Origin: Halomonas sp. 328
Lineage (GTDB): Bacteria; Pseudomonadota; Gammaproteobacteria; Pseudomonadales; Halomonadaceae
Length of the DNA: 64,000 bases
NCBI RefSeq assembly: GCF_015645095.1
Contig: NZ_JADOTW010000002.1
Span: forward strand, 1 to 64,000
Direction: 5' to 3'
The notes below the pieces were generated by a model, which saw only the letters and a program-made list of their open reading frames with translations, searched no databases and had not been told where the DNA came from. Shown here piece after piece: positions 28,388 through 38,065 of the stretch. The stretch's first letter is position 1. Every line of letters starts with the position of its first letter. A program made the translations under genes and the position numbers.

Positions 28388-29782
28388 TCACGCCGGGTCG
28401 GCCGGCGGGATGTTGTGGTTGTGGCAAAAGCGGTTGTGGGGGTCGTAGCGCGCCTTGAGGCGCGCCAGGCGCGCATAGTTCGCGCCGTAGGTGGCACGGA
28501 CCCGGTCGTGGCCCTCGTCCATCATGAAGTTCACGTAGGCGCCGCCGGCCGAGCTGGGGTGCAGGGCCTCCCAGTAGCTCACTACCCAGTCGCGGATGCG
28601 GTCGGCGTTGGCCGGGTCGGGATCGATGCCGACGATCGCCGCGCTCCAGTTGGCCTCCCGGAAGTGGAAGGCGGTCTCGTCGGGTCTCACCCGCTGGGGC
28701 GCCCCATCGATGGGGTAGAGGTGCATGGTGGAGAGCGGGGTGGGCACCTCGGCGAAGCGCTCATGGACGGCGATCGCCTCGTCGCTGAGTGTGTTGAAGA
28801 AGTCGCCCCGCCAGTAGGAGTGCAGGCCGGGCGGGTAGAGGGGGTCGAAGACCGATTGCAGGGCCGGGAAGGGCACCTCGTGGAGGCCGTCCAGCAGCGG
28901 CTTGCCGAAGGCGCGCACCGGCGCCAGGACGGCATCGGCCGCCGCCAGGTCGCCGCTGTAGCACCAGACGATGCCGCAGACGTGACGGCCATGCAGGGCC
29001 TCCGGGAAGGGCGGTGCCGGGGGCACGGTGCCGACCAGGAAGAAGCCGTTGAGGCTCTCCGGTGCGGTGGGTATGAATTCCCGGAACCAGCGCAGCACCT
29101 CGCCGGTGGCCTCCAGGTCGTAGAAGGTCGGGCCGGCGATGACCCGGGCCACCGGATGGCAGCGGAAGCGGAAGGCGGTGACCACCCCGAAGTTGCCGCC
29201 GCCGCCGCGCAGGGCCCAGAACAGCTCCGGGTGGGTGTCGGCGCTGGCGGTCACGAAACGGCCGTCGGCCAGCACCAGGTCCGCGGCCAGCAGGTTGTCG
29301 ATGGTCAGGCCGTACTGGCGGGTGAGGTAGCCGTGGCCGCCGCCCAGGCTGAGGCCGCCGACGCCGCTGGTGGAAATGATGCCGAAGGGGGTGGCTAGCC
29401 CGAAGGGGTGGGTGGCGTGATCGACGTCGCCCAGGGTGCAGCCCCCCGCCACCAGGACGCTGCGCTCGTCGGGCTCGACCCGCACGCCGCGCAGGGCCGA
29501 GAGGTCGATCACCAGGCCACCGTCGCAGAGGGCCTGGCCGCTGGCACTGTGGCCGCCGCCCCGCACGGCCAGCGGCAGGTCGTATTCGCTCGCCGTGCGC
29601 ACCGCCGCCATGACGTCGGCGACGTCGACGCAGCGGGCGATGGCCCCGGGGTGGCGGTCGATCATGCCGTTCCAGACGGCACGCGCCGTCGCGTAGCCCT
29701 CCTGGCCGGGGCGCAGCAGCCGGCCGCGCATGGCGCCCTGAAGGGCCTCGAGGGCGGCCTGGGGAAGGTCTGGCTGATCCAT
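28388..29782 (-). CDS. FAD-binding oxidoreductase (berberine-bridge/6-hydroxynicotine oxidase-like)
   Basis: The 464-residue protein has a PCMH-type FAD domain (about 40-215) with the flavin-linking histidine motif RGGGHSASG (H78) and GLSLGGGHGYLTRQYG, and a BBE C-terminal segment ending ARYDPHNRFCHNHNIPP. The usual second flavin-linking cysteine is absent (SLGGGH instead of a VCGGGH-like motif), so only single covalent attachment is expected. Such oxidases use molecular oxygen and release H2O2. It lies just downstream of a SARP-type regulator. Substrate unknown. Confidence 0.88.
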   Translation of the reverse strand: MDQPDLPQAALEALQGAMRGRLLRPGQEGYATARAVWNGMIDRHPGAIARCVDVADVMAAVRTASEYDLPLAVRGGGHSASGQALCDGGLVIDLSALRGVRVEPDERSVLVAGGCTLGDVDHATHPFGLATPFGIISTSGVGGLSLGGGHGYLTRQYGLTIDNLLAADLVLADGRFVTASADTHPELFWALRGGGGNFGVVTAFRFRCHPVARVIAGPTFYDLEATGEVLRWFREFIPTAPESLNGFFLVGTVPPAPPFPEALHGRHVCGIVWCYSGDLAAADAVLAPVRAFGKPLLDGLHEVPFPALQSVFDPLYPPGLHSYWRGDFFNTLSDEAIAVHERFAEVPTPLSTMHLYPIDGAPQRVRPDETAFHFREANWSAAIVGIDPDPANADRIRDWVVSYWEALHPSSAGGAYVNFMMDEGHDRVRATYGANYARLARLKARYDPHNRFCHNHNIPPADPA

Positions 29783-29826
29783 GGGATGCCTCCTGATCGC
29801 GGTGAGTCAACGTCTAGAGGATGGAC

Positions 29827-29846
29827 CGCCCGGCGTTTGCCGGGCG
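29827..29846 (-). terminator. hairpin after the large BTAD/AAA regulator gene
   Basis: cgcccggc (29827-29834) pairs perfectly with gccgggcg (29839-29846) around a GTTT loop, between the regulator stop (29918) and the FAD oxidase start (29782). It may attenuate transcription between them; no T-run follows. Confidence 0.4.
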
Positions 29847-29917
29847 TTCGCTTAGCGTTCGCGGCGACGGGGCGGGCGTTCGTGAAGGGTGTTCGTGGAG
29901 AGAGGGGGAGGCCGTGA

Positions 29918-32900
29918 TCAGCCGAGCAGGGCGTCGACGGCGGCGAGCTCGTGGGGGTTGCAGCCGCTGGCCCGGGCCCTCAGGACGGCGAGGCGCGGGA
30001 GGGCCATGTCGCCGTCCTCCCTGGCGTGGCCGCGGCATGCCAGGTCGAGGGCGGCACGCAGCTGCAGGGCCAGGGCGCCCTGCTCGGTGGCGGTGGCCAG
30101 GGCTCGCTCTAGCCCGGCGCCGGCCGCCTCGCCGGGGCCGAGGGTCGCCTCCAGTCGCCACAGCTCGGCCAGCCACCAGCGGTCGCCCTGGGCCTCGGCC
30201 CAGGCCCGCGCTTCGCCCAGGACCCGCAGGGCCTCCTCCGGGCGGCCCATCCCGGCGAGCACCTCGGCGAGCTGGGCCAGCCAGAACGGCAGGCGGGCGC
30301 CGGCATGCTGCTGGCGCAGCCGTTCGATGCCCTGGCGGATAAGGGCTTCGCCCGTCGCCCCGCCGGTCAGGCGGCCGGCCAGGATACGCCCCCATTCGCC
30401 GTAGTAGGCGAAGCCGTAACGGGTGCTCAGGCGCCGCACCCGGGCGGCGTGCTCGTCGGTGGCCTCGGGGTCACCGAGCAGGTGATGGGTGATCGCCGCA
30501 TAGCCGTGGGCGATCGCCGCCTCGAAGGGGTGGCCCGAGGCGTCGGCCAGTTGGAGGGCCGCGGCGGCGCTTGCCGCCGCGGCCCCGCTCTGGCCCAGCA
30601 GCCAGTGGAGGTGGGCCCGGGCGCCGTGCAGCAGCACCCCGGCGCGAAACCCGAACAGGGAGCGGTCATCCGCGGCTGGCGTCTCGCCGAGCCGGTCGAG
30701 GCAGGCCAGCGCCTCGCGGTGGCGGCCCAGGGCGAAGAGTGGCAGTGCCAGGGCCTGGGCGTGCCAGCCGGCCGGTGCCGTCGAGGAGGCCAGGCCCTCT
30801 CCCAGGAGGACGGCCTCCCGCATCCGCCCTTGGACGAAGCGGTGCCAGCACAGGGCGGCTCGGCCACGGGCGGCCTCCGTCGCCTCGCCGAGCCGCTCGC
30901 CGAGGGCGACGCTGCGCTCGATGACCGCGCCGACCCGCGGCGCCGCATAGCCGTGCAGGCTGGCCAGCGGCGGGATCATGGCCTCGCACAGCGCCAGCTC
31001 CTGGCGGTCGCGGACCTCGCCCGCCGGCCGGGCGGTCAGCAGTTCCAGTGCCCGCTCGTAGTGGCCGATGGCGTCGTCCAGGGCGAACAGCGCCGTGGCG
31101 GCCTCGGCGGCCCGGGCGTGGTAGTGGAGGGCCCGTTCCGGCAGGCCGCCGGCCTCGAACTGCTCGGCGATCAGCGCCGCCGCGTCGGGCCGCTCACCGG
31201 CCGGGCCCTGCGCCAGGGCGAGGGCCAGGCGACGGTGCAAGAGGCGGCGGTGCGGCGGACTGAGCCGGCGACGGGCGGCATCGCGGAGCAGGTCGTGGGC
31301 GATGTCGTAGGTGGCGGGCGAGTGCTCACGCAGCAGCCGTCGCTGCCAGAGCTCGTCCAGGGCCTCCTGGAGGCTGGCTTCGTCCAGTTCGCTGGCGGCG
31401 GCCAGCAGCTCCAGGGAGAGATCCCGTCCCAGGGCGGCGGCGAGGCCGAGCAGTTCCTCTGCGGCGGGGCTCAGACGGGCGAGGCGCGAATCGAGGATCG
31501 CCTCGATCCGCGATGGGGCCGCGCCCCCTTGGCGCAGCGACTCGACGACGAACAGCGGGAAGCCGCCGGTGCGGGTGTGCAGGCGGCGGGCGGCCGCGGC
31601 GTCCAGCGGCGCCTCGTGCAGGGCCGCGGCGAGCTCGAGGGTCTGGTCGGCCGTCAGGGGGTCGAGTTCGAGGCGCTGCCACAGACCCTGGGCCTGAAGC
31701 CGCCGGCAGCAGGCGAGCAGCTCGGGGTTGTCGTCGAGCTCCTCGCTGCGCAGGGTGGCGATCAGCAGCAGGGGGGCACTGGGCTCGAGATGCAGCAGGG
31801 CCTCGAGCCAGGCCAGGGTCTCCCGGTCGCACCACTGGAGGTCGTCGAGCACCAGCAGGGTGGGGCGTCCGACGGCCAGGATGGCGCGCACCAGGCCCTC
31901 GAAGAACTGGCGACGCTGCCAGGCGTCGGCCAGGGGCGCTGGAGAGGGGGGCGGGGCGCCGGCCAGCTCGGGTACCAGCCGGCCGACCTCCTGGCGCCAG
32001 ACCGGCGCCAACTGCTCGAGGCCCGGGCGCAGTGCCGCGCCGCGTAGCCATTCGGCCACCGGCGCCAGCGCCAGGCGGACCCGGGAGGGAAAACAGCGCG
32101 CCTGCAACACCGGCTCGCCCCGCCGCCGTAGGGCCTGGGTGAGCTCCGCCGCCAGGCGCGTCTTGCCGACCCCGGCCTCCCCGGCGATGGCGACCGCCCG
32201 CGGGCCCTGGGCGACCCGGGTCCAGGCGGCCTCGAGGGCGGCCAGCTCGGCGTCCCGACCGATCAGCGGCGGCGCCCGGTGCCGCGCTGTCGCCTCGGCT
32301 GCGTCTGGGGCCTCGGTCGTGGATGGGGCCTCGGGAGCGGTGAGCTCGGCACAGAGTGCCCGGGTGGCGGCGGAGGGTTCGACTCCCAGGGTGCGGGCCA
32401 GGATCTCGGCACAGCGTCGGCCGGTGTCCAGCGCCATGGCCCGGTCGCCGGCACGGGCCTGCAGATGCATCAGGGTCCGGTAGCCCGACTCCTCGAGGGG
32501 TTCGAGTTCGACCCTTCGGCGGGCCTGAGCGATTGCCGCCGCCGGGTCCCGCTCGGCCAGGGCGGTGACCAGGCGGTCGAGCAGGGCGACGCAGCGGCGG
32601 TGCAGCCGTTCCCGCGCCTCGAGCACCCAGTCGTCGTAGAGGTCGGGGAGCAGCTCGCCGCCATAGGCATCCAGCGCCCGCCGGGCGGCGGCCAGGAGGG
32701 CGTCGGGGTCCTCGGCGGCCTCGGCCTCCTCCGCGGCGCGCTGGAAGGCGAGCAGGTCGAGGCGGCAGGGCGCCGCCTCCCGCCAGCACAGGCTGGTGGC
32801 ATCCGTAGCGAGGTAGCGCTCCGGGTCGGGCAGGGCGGCACGCAGTTGATGCAGCTCGCGGCGCAGGTTGGTGCGGGCCTGGGCCTCGCTGGAGTCGGGC

Positions 32901-33055
32901 CAGAAGAGCCCGGCCAGGTGCTGGCGGCGTTGTGGCGCACCGGCATGCAGGGCCAGATAGGCCAGCAGGCCCAGGGCCTTCGCCGAGTGCAGGGTCTCGA
33001 CCGGCGTCCCCGCGGCCAGGACCCGCTGCTCGCCCAGCAAGCGGATGTCCAGCAT
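29918..33055 (-). CDS. large SARP-like regulator: BTAD, AAA ATPase and TPR domains
   Basis: The 1045-residue protein starts with an OmpR-like DNA-binding domain (about 1-95), then a bacterial transcriptional activation domain (BTAD, about 97-240), an AAA/STAND ATPase with Walker A GEAGVGKT at 292-299 and Walker B in TLLVLDDLQWCD, and a long helical TPR-like region (about 600-1045). This is the AfsR-type architecture common in actinobacteria; it is uncommon in gammaproteobacteria. It likely activates genes of the surrounding redox cluster when ATP-bound. The ligand is unknown. Confidence 0.88.
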   Translation of the reverse strand: MLDIRLLGEQRVLAAGTPVETLHSAKALGLLAYLALHAGAPQRRQHLAGLFWPDSSEAQARTNLRRELHQLRAALPDPERYLATDATSLCWREAAPCRLDLLAFQRAAEEAEAAEDPDALLAAARRALDAYGGELLPDLYDDWVLEARERLHRRCVALLDRLVTALAERDPAAAIAQARRRVELEPLEESGYRTLMHLQARAGDRAMALDTGRRCAEILARTLGVEPSAATRALCAELTAPEAPSTTEAPDAAEATARHRAPPLIGRDAELAALEAAWTRVAQGPRAVAIAGEAGVGKTRLAAELTQALRRRGEPVLQARCFPSRVRLALAPVAEWLRGAALRPGLEQLAPVWRQEVGRLVPELAGAPPPSPAPLADAWQRRQFFEGLVRAILAVGRPTLLVLDDLQWCDRETLAWLEALLHLEPSAPLLLIATLRSEELDDNPELLACCRRLQAQGLWQRLELDPLTADQTLELAAALHEAPLDAAAARRLHTRTGGFPLFVVESLRQGGAAPSRIEAILDSRLARLSPAAEELLGLAAALGRDLSLELLAAASELDEASLQEALDELWQRRLLREHSPATYDIAHDLLRDAARRRLSPPHRRLLHRRLALALAQGPAGERPDAAALIAEQFEAGGLPERALHYHARAAEAATALFALDDAIGHYERALELLTARPAGEVRDRQELALCEAMIPPLASLHGYAAPRVGAVIERSVALGERLGEATEAARGRAALCWHRFVQGRMREAVLLGEGLASSTAPAGWHAQALALPLFALGRHREALACLDRLGETPAADDRSLFGFRAGVLLHGARAHLHWLLGQSGAAAASAAAALQLADASGHPFEAAIAHGYAAITHHLLGDPEATDEHAARVRRLSTRYGFAYYGEWGRILAGRLTGGATGEALIRQGIERLRQQHAGARLPFWLAQLAEVLAGMGRPEEALRVLGEARAWAEAQGDRWWLAELWRLEATLGPGEAAGAGLERALATATEQGALALQLRAALDLACRGHAREDGDMALPRLAVLRARASGCNPHELAAVDALLG

Positions 33056-33148
33056 GGTGCGCCCTCGTCAAGGAAGCCCCGGCCCGGCGGGGCCCGCCGG
33101 GCCGGGTGAGGTGCCCTCGCCAGCCAGTATAGTGGCTCGAGCCGGCGC

Positions 33149-34444
33149 TCAGGCGGTAAGGGAGGCCCGCCTGCCGTGGGTGGCCAGCCAGGCGGCCAGG
33201 TGGCCGCTGAGCTCGCGGGCGTCGTCATCGGCGCCGTAGAGGCTGGCCGACTTGCGTCGGCGCAGGAAGGGCAGGCCCAGGACGTAGAGCCCCGGGGCTG
33301 CGACGATTCCGCCGTGGTGCTTCAGGCGCCCCCTGGCGTCGAACACCGGGACCCGCAGCCAGGAGAAGTCAGGCCGGAAGCCGGTGGCCCAGAGCACCGT
33401 CTTGATCTCGCCGGCGGCCAGGTCGAGGCCCAGGCAGGGCCGCGCCGGCAGCCGGGTGGGCGCCGGGCGCTCGGGGGCGGGCAGGCCGTCGTGCCAGCCG
33501 TGGGCCAGCGCTCAGGCGTCCAGGTTGTCGAGCAGCCGGCCCAGCTTGAGGTCCGCCGAGGCGGCGTGCATGGCCAGGGAGCCGGCGAACTGCAGCCGGC
33601 TGCCGGCAAGCCCCACCAGGCGGCCCACCAGGCGTATACCGTTCGCGCTCAGGGCGTTGAGGTCCAGGTCGCGGGGCGCAGGGCCGCCCACCAGCTGGGG
33701 CGAGGGGGTACGCCGCGCCCGCTGGATGTCCTCCACCTCGTGGAAACGCTGATCGAGCAGGCCGGCGGCATCCAGCCACCACTCGATATCGCGACCGCGG
33801 TAGCGGCGCGGCAGGCGCAGGTGCTCGCCCATCGCCAGGGTCACCGGCCGGCCGCTGCGCTGGAGCTCGTCGGCCAGCTGCACGCCGCTGGCCGAGGCGC
33901 CCACCACCAGCACGCCGCCGGGCGGGAGTCGGTCCGGGCGGCGATAGGCTAGCGCGGAGAGGCTCTCGATCCAGGGCGGCAGGGCCTCGGCCAGGGCGGG
34001 CACCACTGGCACCTGGCAGGCGCCGGTGGCCATCACCAGCGCCCGGCAGCGCCAGGCTCCGCGGTCGGTCTCCACCCGGTAGCCGTCGTCCGTGGCCTGC
34101 ACCGCCGTCACCCGGGTGCCGGTGTGGATCGGCGAGGCGAGCCGCCGGGCATAGCCGTCGAGGAAGGCGATCAGCGCCGGCATGCTCAGGTAGCCGTCGG
34201 GATCGGGGCCCGCGTAGGCCTGCCCGGGGAGCCGGCACTCCCAGTTGGGAGTGAGCAGGTGCAGCGAGTCCCAGCGCTGGTGTCGCCAGGCGTGGGCCAC
34301 CTCGCCGCGCTCCAGGATCGCATGGTCGATGCCGCGCCGCGCCAGATGGTGGCCCATGGCGAGCCCGGCGTGTCCCGCGCCGATGACCAGGACGGTCACG
34401 GCGCGGGCCGGGCGATGCGGCGGGCGTGAACGCCCGGCGATCAT
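33149..34444 (-). pseudogene. flavin-containing monooxygenase interrupted by an in-frame UGA
   Basis: The frame opens at 34444 with a Rossmann FAD motif (VIGAGHAGLAMGHHLARRG) and continues with a second dinucleotide site (VVVGASASGVQLADEL). A single TGA at 33512-33514 interrupts it after LDNLDA; the same frame then continues with the conserved VLWATGFRPDFSW motif and ends at 33149. A TGG-to-TGA change (Trp to stop in DAWALAHGW) explains it. Without the stop the protein would be 431 residues. Either a real nonsense mutation or a sequence error; I see no SECIS-like element. It overlaps the OsmC gene by four bases. Confidence 0.82.
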
Positions 34445-35013
34445 GCCACCTCCACCCGGACCTGGGTGGGATTGGTGAGCAGGTCGTAGACCGCCGAACG
34501 CTTCTGGGACTGGGCGACCAGCGCCTCGATTTCCGTGCGGCTGGCGTCGGCATCGATCTCGTAGATCACCCGGACGTCGTCGAAGCCGTTGCGCACCTCG
34601 GGGTCCATACCCAGGATGCCCTGGATGTCCATGCTGCCCTCGACGCGTGCCTTGACCGAGCGCAGCTGGATGCCACGGTTCTGGGCCACGGCGGCGATCC
34701 CGGCGGTGAGACAGCCGGCCAGGCCGACCAGCACGTACTCGACTGGGGTGGGGCCCTGGTCCTCGGCGGCGAACACCTTGGGGTGATCCACCTCGAAGGT
34801 GAATCGGCTCTTGTGACGCTGCTCTTCGCAGAGGCCGTGATAGCTCTCCACCGTTGTCCGGCTATGGGTGCCGCGGACCCAGTCGCAGTGGGCGCGCCAG
34901 GTGAAGCGGGCGGCCTCGGGGGCCTGGGCCAGGGCCTCGCGGGCCTCGAGCAGGGCGGTGACGTTGACGCCGTTGTCGATGGTCTGGTCGATGATGGGGG
35001 TAGCGGGCTGCAT
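34441..35013 (-). CDS. OsmC family protein
   Basis: The 190-residue protein matches the OsmC/Ohr fold: TPVEYVLVGLAGCLTAGIAAVAQ contains the first thiol, C101, on the central helix. The position of the second thiol is Ser (S173 in QKRSAVYDLL), so the two-cysteine peroxidase chemistry of Ohr/OsmC is not available. One-cysteine members exist and their function is poorly known. It is cotranslated with the broken monooxygenase (ATGA overlap) inside the redox cluster. Confidence 0.85.
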   Translation of the reverse strand: MQPATPIIDQTIDNGVNVTALLEAREALAQAPEAARFTWRAHCDWVRGTHSRTTVESYHGLCEEQRHKSRFTFEVDHPKVFAAEDQGPTPVEYVLVGLAGCLTAGIAAVAQNRGIQLRSVKARVEGSMDIQGILGMDPEVRNGFDDVRVIYEIDADASRTEIEALVAQSQKRSAVYDLLTNPTQVRVEVA

Positions 35014-35113
35014 GGGGTCTCTCCTTGGTTGTCGTTGTGTGACCAGTCTTGGGTGGTCAGCTACGAGCCTGGACGGACCACGTGGGACCCAGCGTGGGAG
35101 AGGCCGTGGTATT

Positions 35114-35662
35114 TCAGGGCGCGGGCGTGGAAGCGGGCGGCACGATGCGCCGGCAGGCCCAGATCCGCGTCACCGGCATGCCGGCCTGGTGCTGGGCCAG
35201 GCGTACCGACTCGGCGTCCGGGGCGTGGTAGAGGCAGTGCATGCGCCGATGATCTGCGGCGCAGAGGGTGCGCAGGAAGCGCACCCGGTGATGCTGCAGG
35301 CAGGCGGCCCCGGCGTCCTCCAGGGCCTGGATCGCCGCGACGCTGACCGGGGCGGCGAAGCGGCGCTCCACCACCACGTTGGCCCCCGCCAGCGCCGCGG
35401 CCTCGAGGCCGGGGGCATCGTGCAGGGTGCCGGCCCACAGCGAGCCGACGTCGGCCCCGGCCCGGCGCAGGCCGATGCGGGCCGATTCCAGGTCCGGAGC
35501 ACGAAAGTGGCAGAGCAGGTGGCGGCCGTCCCGGGCCAGTAGGCTCCCCTGCCAGGCGACCCGGTGCCGGTCGAAGCAGTCCTGGGCGGCGAGGGACAGG
35601 GAGCGCACCAGGGCCGACTCGACGGGGCGGTCGAGGCGCTGCTCCAGGAAGACGTCGATCAT
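35114..35662 (-). CDS. tandem DUF4242 (SCO4226-like nickel-binding) protein
   Basis: The 182-residue protein is made of two similar halves (about 1-82 and 92-172), each with a ferredoxin-like pattern and a histidine-rich centre (LLCHFRAPDLESARIG and MHCLYHAPDAESVRLA). DUF4242 proteins include SCO4226, a nickel-binding protein of Streptomyces. Its start overlaps the stop of the upstream BTAD regulator gene by four bases, so the two are co-translated. Function unknown; metal binding is inferred. Confidence 0.75.
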   Translation of the reverse strand: MIDVFLEQRLDRPVESALVRSLSLAAQDCFDRHRVAWQGSLLARDGRHLLCHFRAPDLESARIGLRRAGADVGSLWAGTLHDAPGLEAAALAGANVVVERRFAAPVSVAAIQALEDAGAACLQHHRVRFLRTLCAADHRRMHCLYHAPDAESVRLAQHQAGMPVTRIWACRRIVPPASTPAP

Positions 35663-37905
35663 GCCTCGTCCTCCGCGGCCGGGGCATCGTGCAGCGTCCG
35701 GTAGCGGCGCCGTGCCCAGCCGGCCACCGGCCCCCGGGACAGTGCCTCGGCCGCCTGGGCGTGCCGGTGCCCGGCCTCCCTATCGCCGGCCCGGTGCGCC
35801 GCCTCGGCGAGCAGGGCCTGGGCCAGCAACTGCTCGGTGGGGCGCTCCAGGACCCGGGCATGTTCGAGGGCCTCGGCGGCCCGGGCGGCGGCCGTCTCGC
35901 GGCGTCCCCGGGCCAGGTCGAGGCGTGCCGCCTGGAGCAGCAGCACCGCCAGGCGATGTCGGGCATCGGCGTGGCGCAGCGACACCAGGGCGACGCCGAA
36001 GGGGCCGGCGTCATCCTCCAGGGCGTAGTGGCACAGTGCCTCGGCGGCGGCGGCGGCGGCGAAGGGCGCCTCGCTGCCATCGCGCAGGCGCTCGCCGAGG
36101 GCGCACAGCTCGCCGCTGCGCTGCCGGGCCCGGGGGAAGTCGTCGCGCTCCAGGTCGATCAGCAGCAGGGACTCCTGGGCCTGGAATTCTCCGAGGCGGT
36201 CCCCCGTGGCCTTGCACAGGGTGCGGGCGTCATTGAGGTGCGCCTCGGCCGCGTCGAAGCGGTCGGCGTGGAGGCAGAGCAGCCCTTCGGCCAGGGGCAG
36301 GGCGGGGTGGTGGAGGTGGTGCCGGGCGGCCAGCTCGCGGGCCTGGGCCAGCATCGTCGTGGCCTGCTCCAGGTCGCGTTCCAGCATCGCCAGGCAGCGG
36401 GCCGTCTCGGCCATGGCGATGATCTGTTCGCGGTCGTCGGCGCAGCGGGTCACCCGCTCGGCCTGCAGGGTCTCCTGGTGGGCCCCCGACCACTGGCCGT
36501 GGGCCCAGCGAATATGGCTGGCGAGTTGGTAGCCGAGCCGGGCATGGGCCAGGGCGCCGTGCTCCAGGGCCCGCTCGGCCAGGGCCACCACCTCGCCGGC
36601 GCCGGCCTCCCAGTCCGCCAGGGGCGCCGCGCTGTAGAGGATATCGTGGAGCTCCAGGGCCAGGCAGTCGCCCTTGGTACCGGCGACCTCGCCGGCGAGC
36701 GCCAGGCCGCGCTGGGCGAAGTGCTGGGCCTGCTGATTGGCGAACAGGCGCAGGCAGAGCCGGCCGGCGGCGATCATCGCCCGGGCGGCCAGCTCGGCAT
36801 CGCCGCTGGCCTGGGCATGGTGGGCGAGCCGGGTGGCCTGGTCGAGATCGTAGAGGGGCGACTCGGCCAGCCATTCGGCGAGGCGTCGGTGCATCGATTG
36901 GCGCCGGGCGGGTGAGATGGCGGCACAGAGTTCCTCGGCCAGCTCGGGGCGCGTGAAGCGCAGCCCCTCTTCGGTGGTGGTCAGCCACCCATGGCGCTCG
37001 GCGATCTCCAGGGCGGCACCGAGGCGGTTGGTCTCGAGCTCCGCGACCCGGCCCAGGGTCGCCGGGTCCAGGTCGGGGGCGAGCAGGGCCGCCCAGCGCA
37101 GCACCTCCAGGGGGGCCCCCTGAAGGGGCGGGGTCGCGTCGAGAACGGATGAGGCCGGCGGGGGCGTCTCGAGCGGTGGTGGGACGGCCTGTCGCGGGGC
37201 TCGCCAGGCCCGCAGCAGCTCGCCGCTGTCTGGCAGGCCCGCCTCGCGGATCAATCGCATGCCCAGTTGCAGCTGCTGCTCGGCCTCCTTCGGCCGATGC
37301 AGGGCCAGCAGCAGCCGGATCAGGTGGGCTCGGGCCGTCTCGTCGAAGGGGGCCAGGCGCACCCAGGCATGGGCCTGGGGCAGGGCGCGCTCCGGTGTCT
37401 CGCCCAGGCGCTCGACCAGGGCCGCCAGCAGCGCCGCCTGGGCGCGCATGGCCGTTTCCCGCTCGGCCAGGCACCAGCCGTGGAAGTCGTGGAAGTCGTC
37501 CAGCTCCAGCCCCTCCAGGAAGGGGCCGCGATAGCGGGCGGCGGCGGTCTCGAGCTCGGGGGTATCCGCTTGTTCCAGGCCTCGGGCATGCAGGGCGTGC
37601 AGCCGGGCTACGTCGATATCGATGTCGGCGGTCTCCAGGCCGACGCTCAGGTGGTCGGCCTGGAGGCGCGTCCGGCCCGGCGTATCCACCAGGCGGCGCA
37701 GCTTGGAGAGGCTCCAGCGCAGCGAGCCCCGCGGGTCGTCGGGCAGTTCCCAGAGCAGGGCGCAGAGATGCTCGCGGCTCAAGGCGCGGCGCTGCAGGGC
37801 GAGATAGGCGAGCAGGGCGCGGGTCTTCTTCGAGGGCGGCAACGGCAACGGCTGCCCGTCTCGAATCACTTCGAGTTCGCCGAGCAGGTTGAGGGTCAGC
37901 GCCAT
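35659..37905 (-). CDS. SARP-like BTAD regulator without a P-loop
   Basis: The 748-residue protein has an OmpR-like winged HTH (about 1-95; LLGELEVIRDGQPLPLPPSK), a BTAD (about 97-240; RGPFLEGLELDDFHDFHGW), a proline-rich linker, and a long helical TPR-like C-terminal region (about 260-735). No Walker A or B motif is visible, although the segment after the linker resembles the winged-helix/arm part that follows the ATPase in AfsR-type proteins. It appears to be a shortened relative of the larger regulator downstream. It is divergent from the cysteine synthase gene and heads the minus-strand cluster. Confidence 0.85.
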   Translation of the reverse strand: MALTLNLLGELEVIRDGQPLPLPPSKKTRALLAYLALQRRALSREHLCALLWELPDDPRGSLRWSLSKLRRLVDTPGRTRLQADHLSVGLETADIDIDVARLHALHARGLEQADTPELETAAARYRGPFLEGLELDDFHDFHGWCLAERETAMRAQAALLAALVERLGETPERALPQAHAWVRLAPFDETARAHLIRLLLALHRPKEAEQQLQLGMRLIREAGLPDSGELLRAWRAPRQAVPPPLETPPPASSVLDATPPLQGAPLEVLRWAALLAPDLDPATLGRVAELETNRLGAALEIAERHGWLTTTEEGLRFTRPELAEELCAAISPARRQSMHRRLAEWLAESPLYDLDQATRLAHHAQASGDAELAARAMIAAGRLCLRLFANQQAQHFAQRGLALAGEVAGTKGDCLALELHDILYSAAPLADWEAGAGEVVALAERALEHGALAHARLGYQLASHIRWAHGQWSGAHQETLQAERVTRCADDREQIIAMAETARCLAMLERDLEQATTMLAQARELAARHHLHHPALPLAEGLLCLHADRFDAAEAHLNDARTLCKATGDRLGEFQAQESLLLIDLERDDFPRARQRSGELCALGERLRDGSEAPFAAAAAAEALCHYALEDDAGPFGVALVSLRHADARHRLAVLLLQAARLDLARGRRETAAARAAEALEHARVLERPTEQLLAQALLAEAAHRAGDREAGHRHAQAAEALSRGPVAGWARRRYRTLHDAPAAEDEA

Positions 37906-38065
37906 CGTCTCACGCCCCGGTGGGGTATCCCCAGAAGTATAGCCCCGGCGTCTGGCCGGCGTTTTCCACGCCGCGGGCCATAAAAACCACGCTGGCTACC
38001 ACGCCCGCTTCCCCGGCCGGCGGCCAGGCTCTGGTCATGACCCCATCGCGCCTAGGAGACCCGCC
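37906..38065. promoter_or_regulatory. divergent promoter region with CCACGC direct repeats
   Basis: The spacer between the BTAD regulator and the cysteine synthase gene has three ccacgc copies in the same orientation at 37966-37971, 37987-37992 and 37999-38004. The spacings (21 and 12 bp) are near multiples of one helical turn, as for the direct heptamer repeats bound by SARP proteins. No clear -10/-35 was fixed. Confidence 0.35.

Noticed and set aside
33512-33514. UGA as selenocysteine in the flavin monooxygenase
   Set aside because: No hairpin suited to a bacterial SECIS was seen right after it, and Trp by a one-base change explains the site better.
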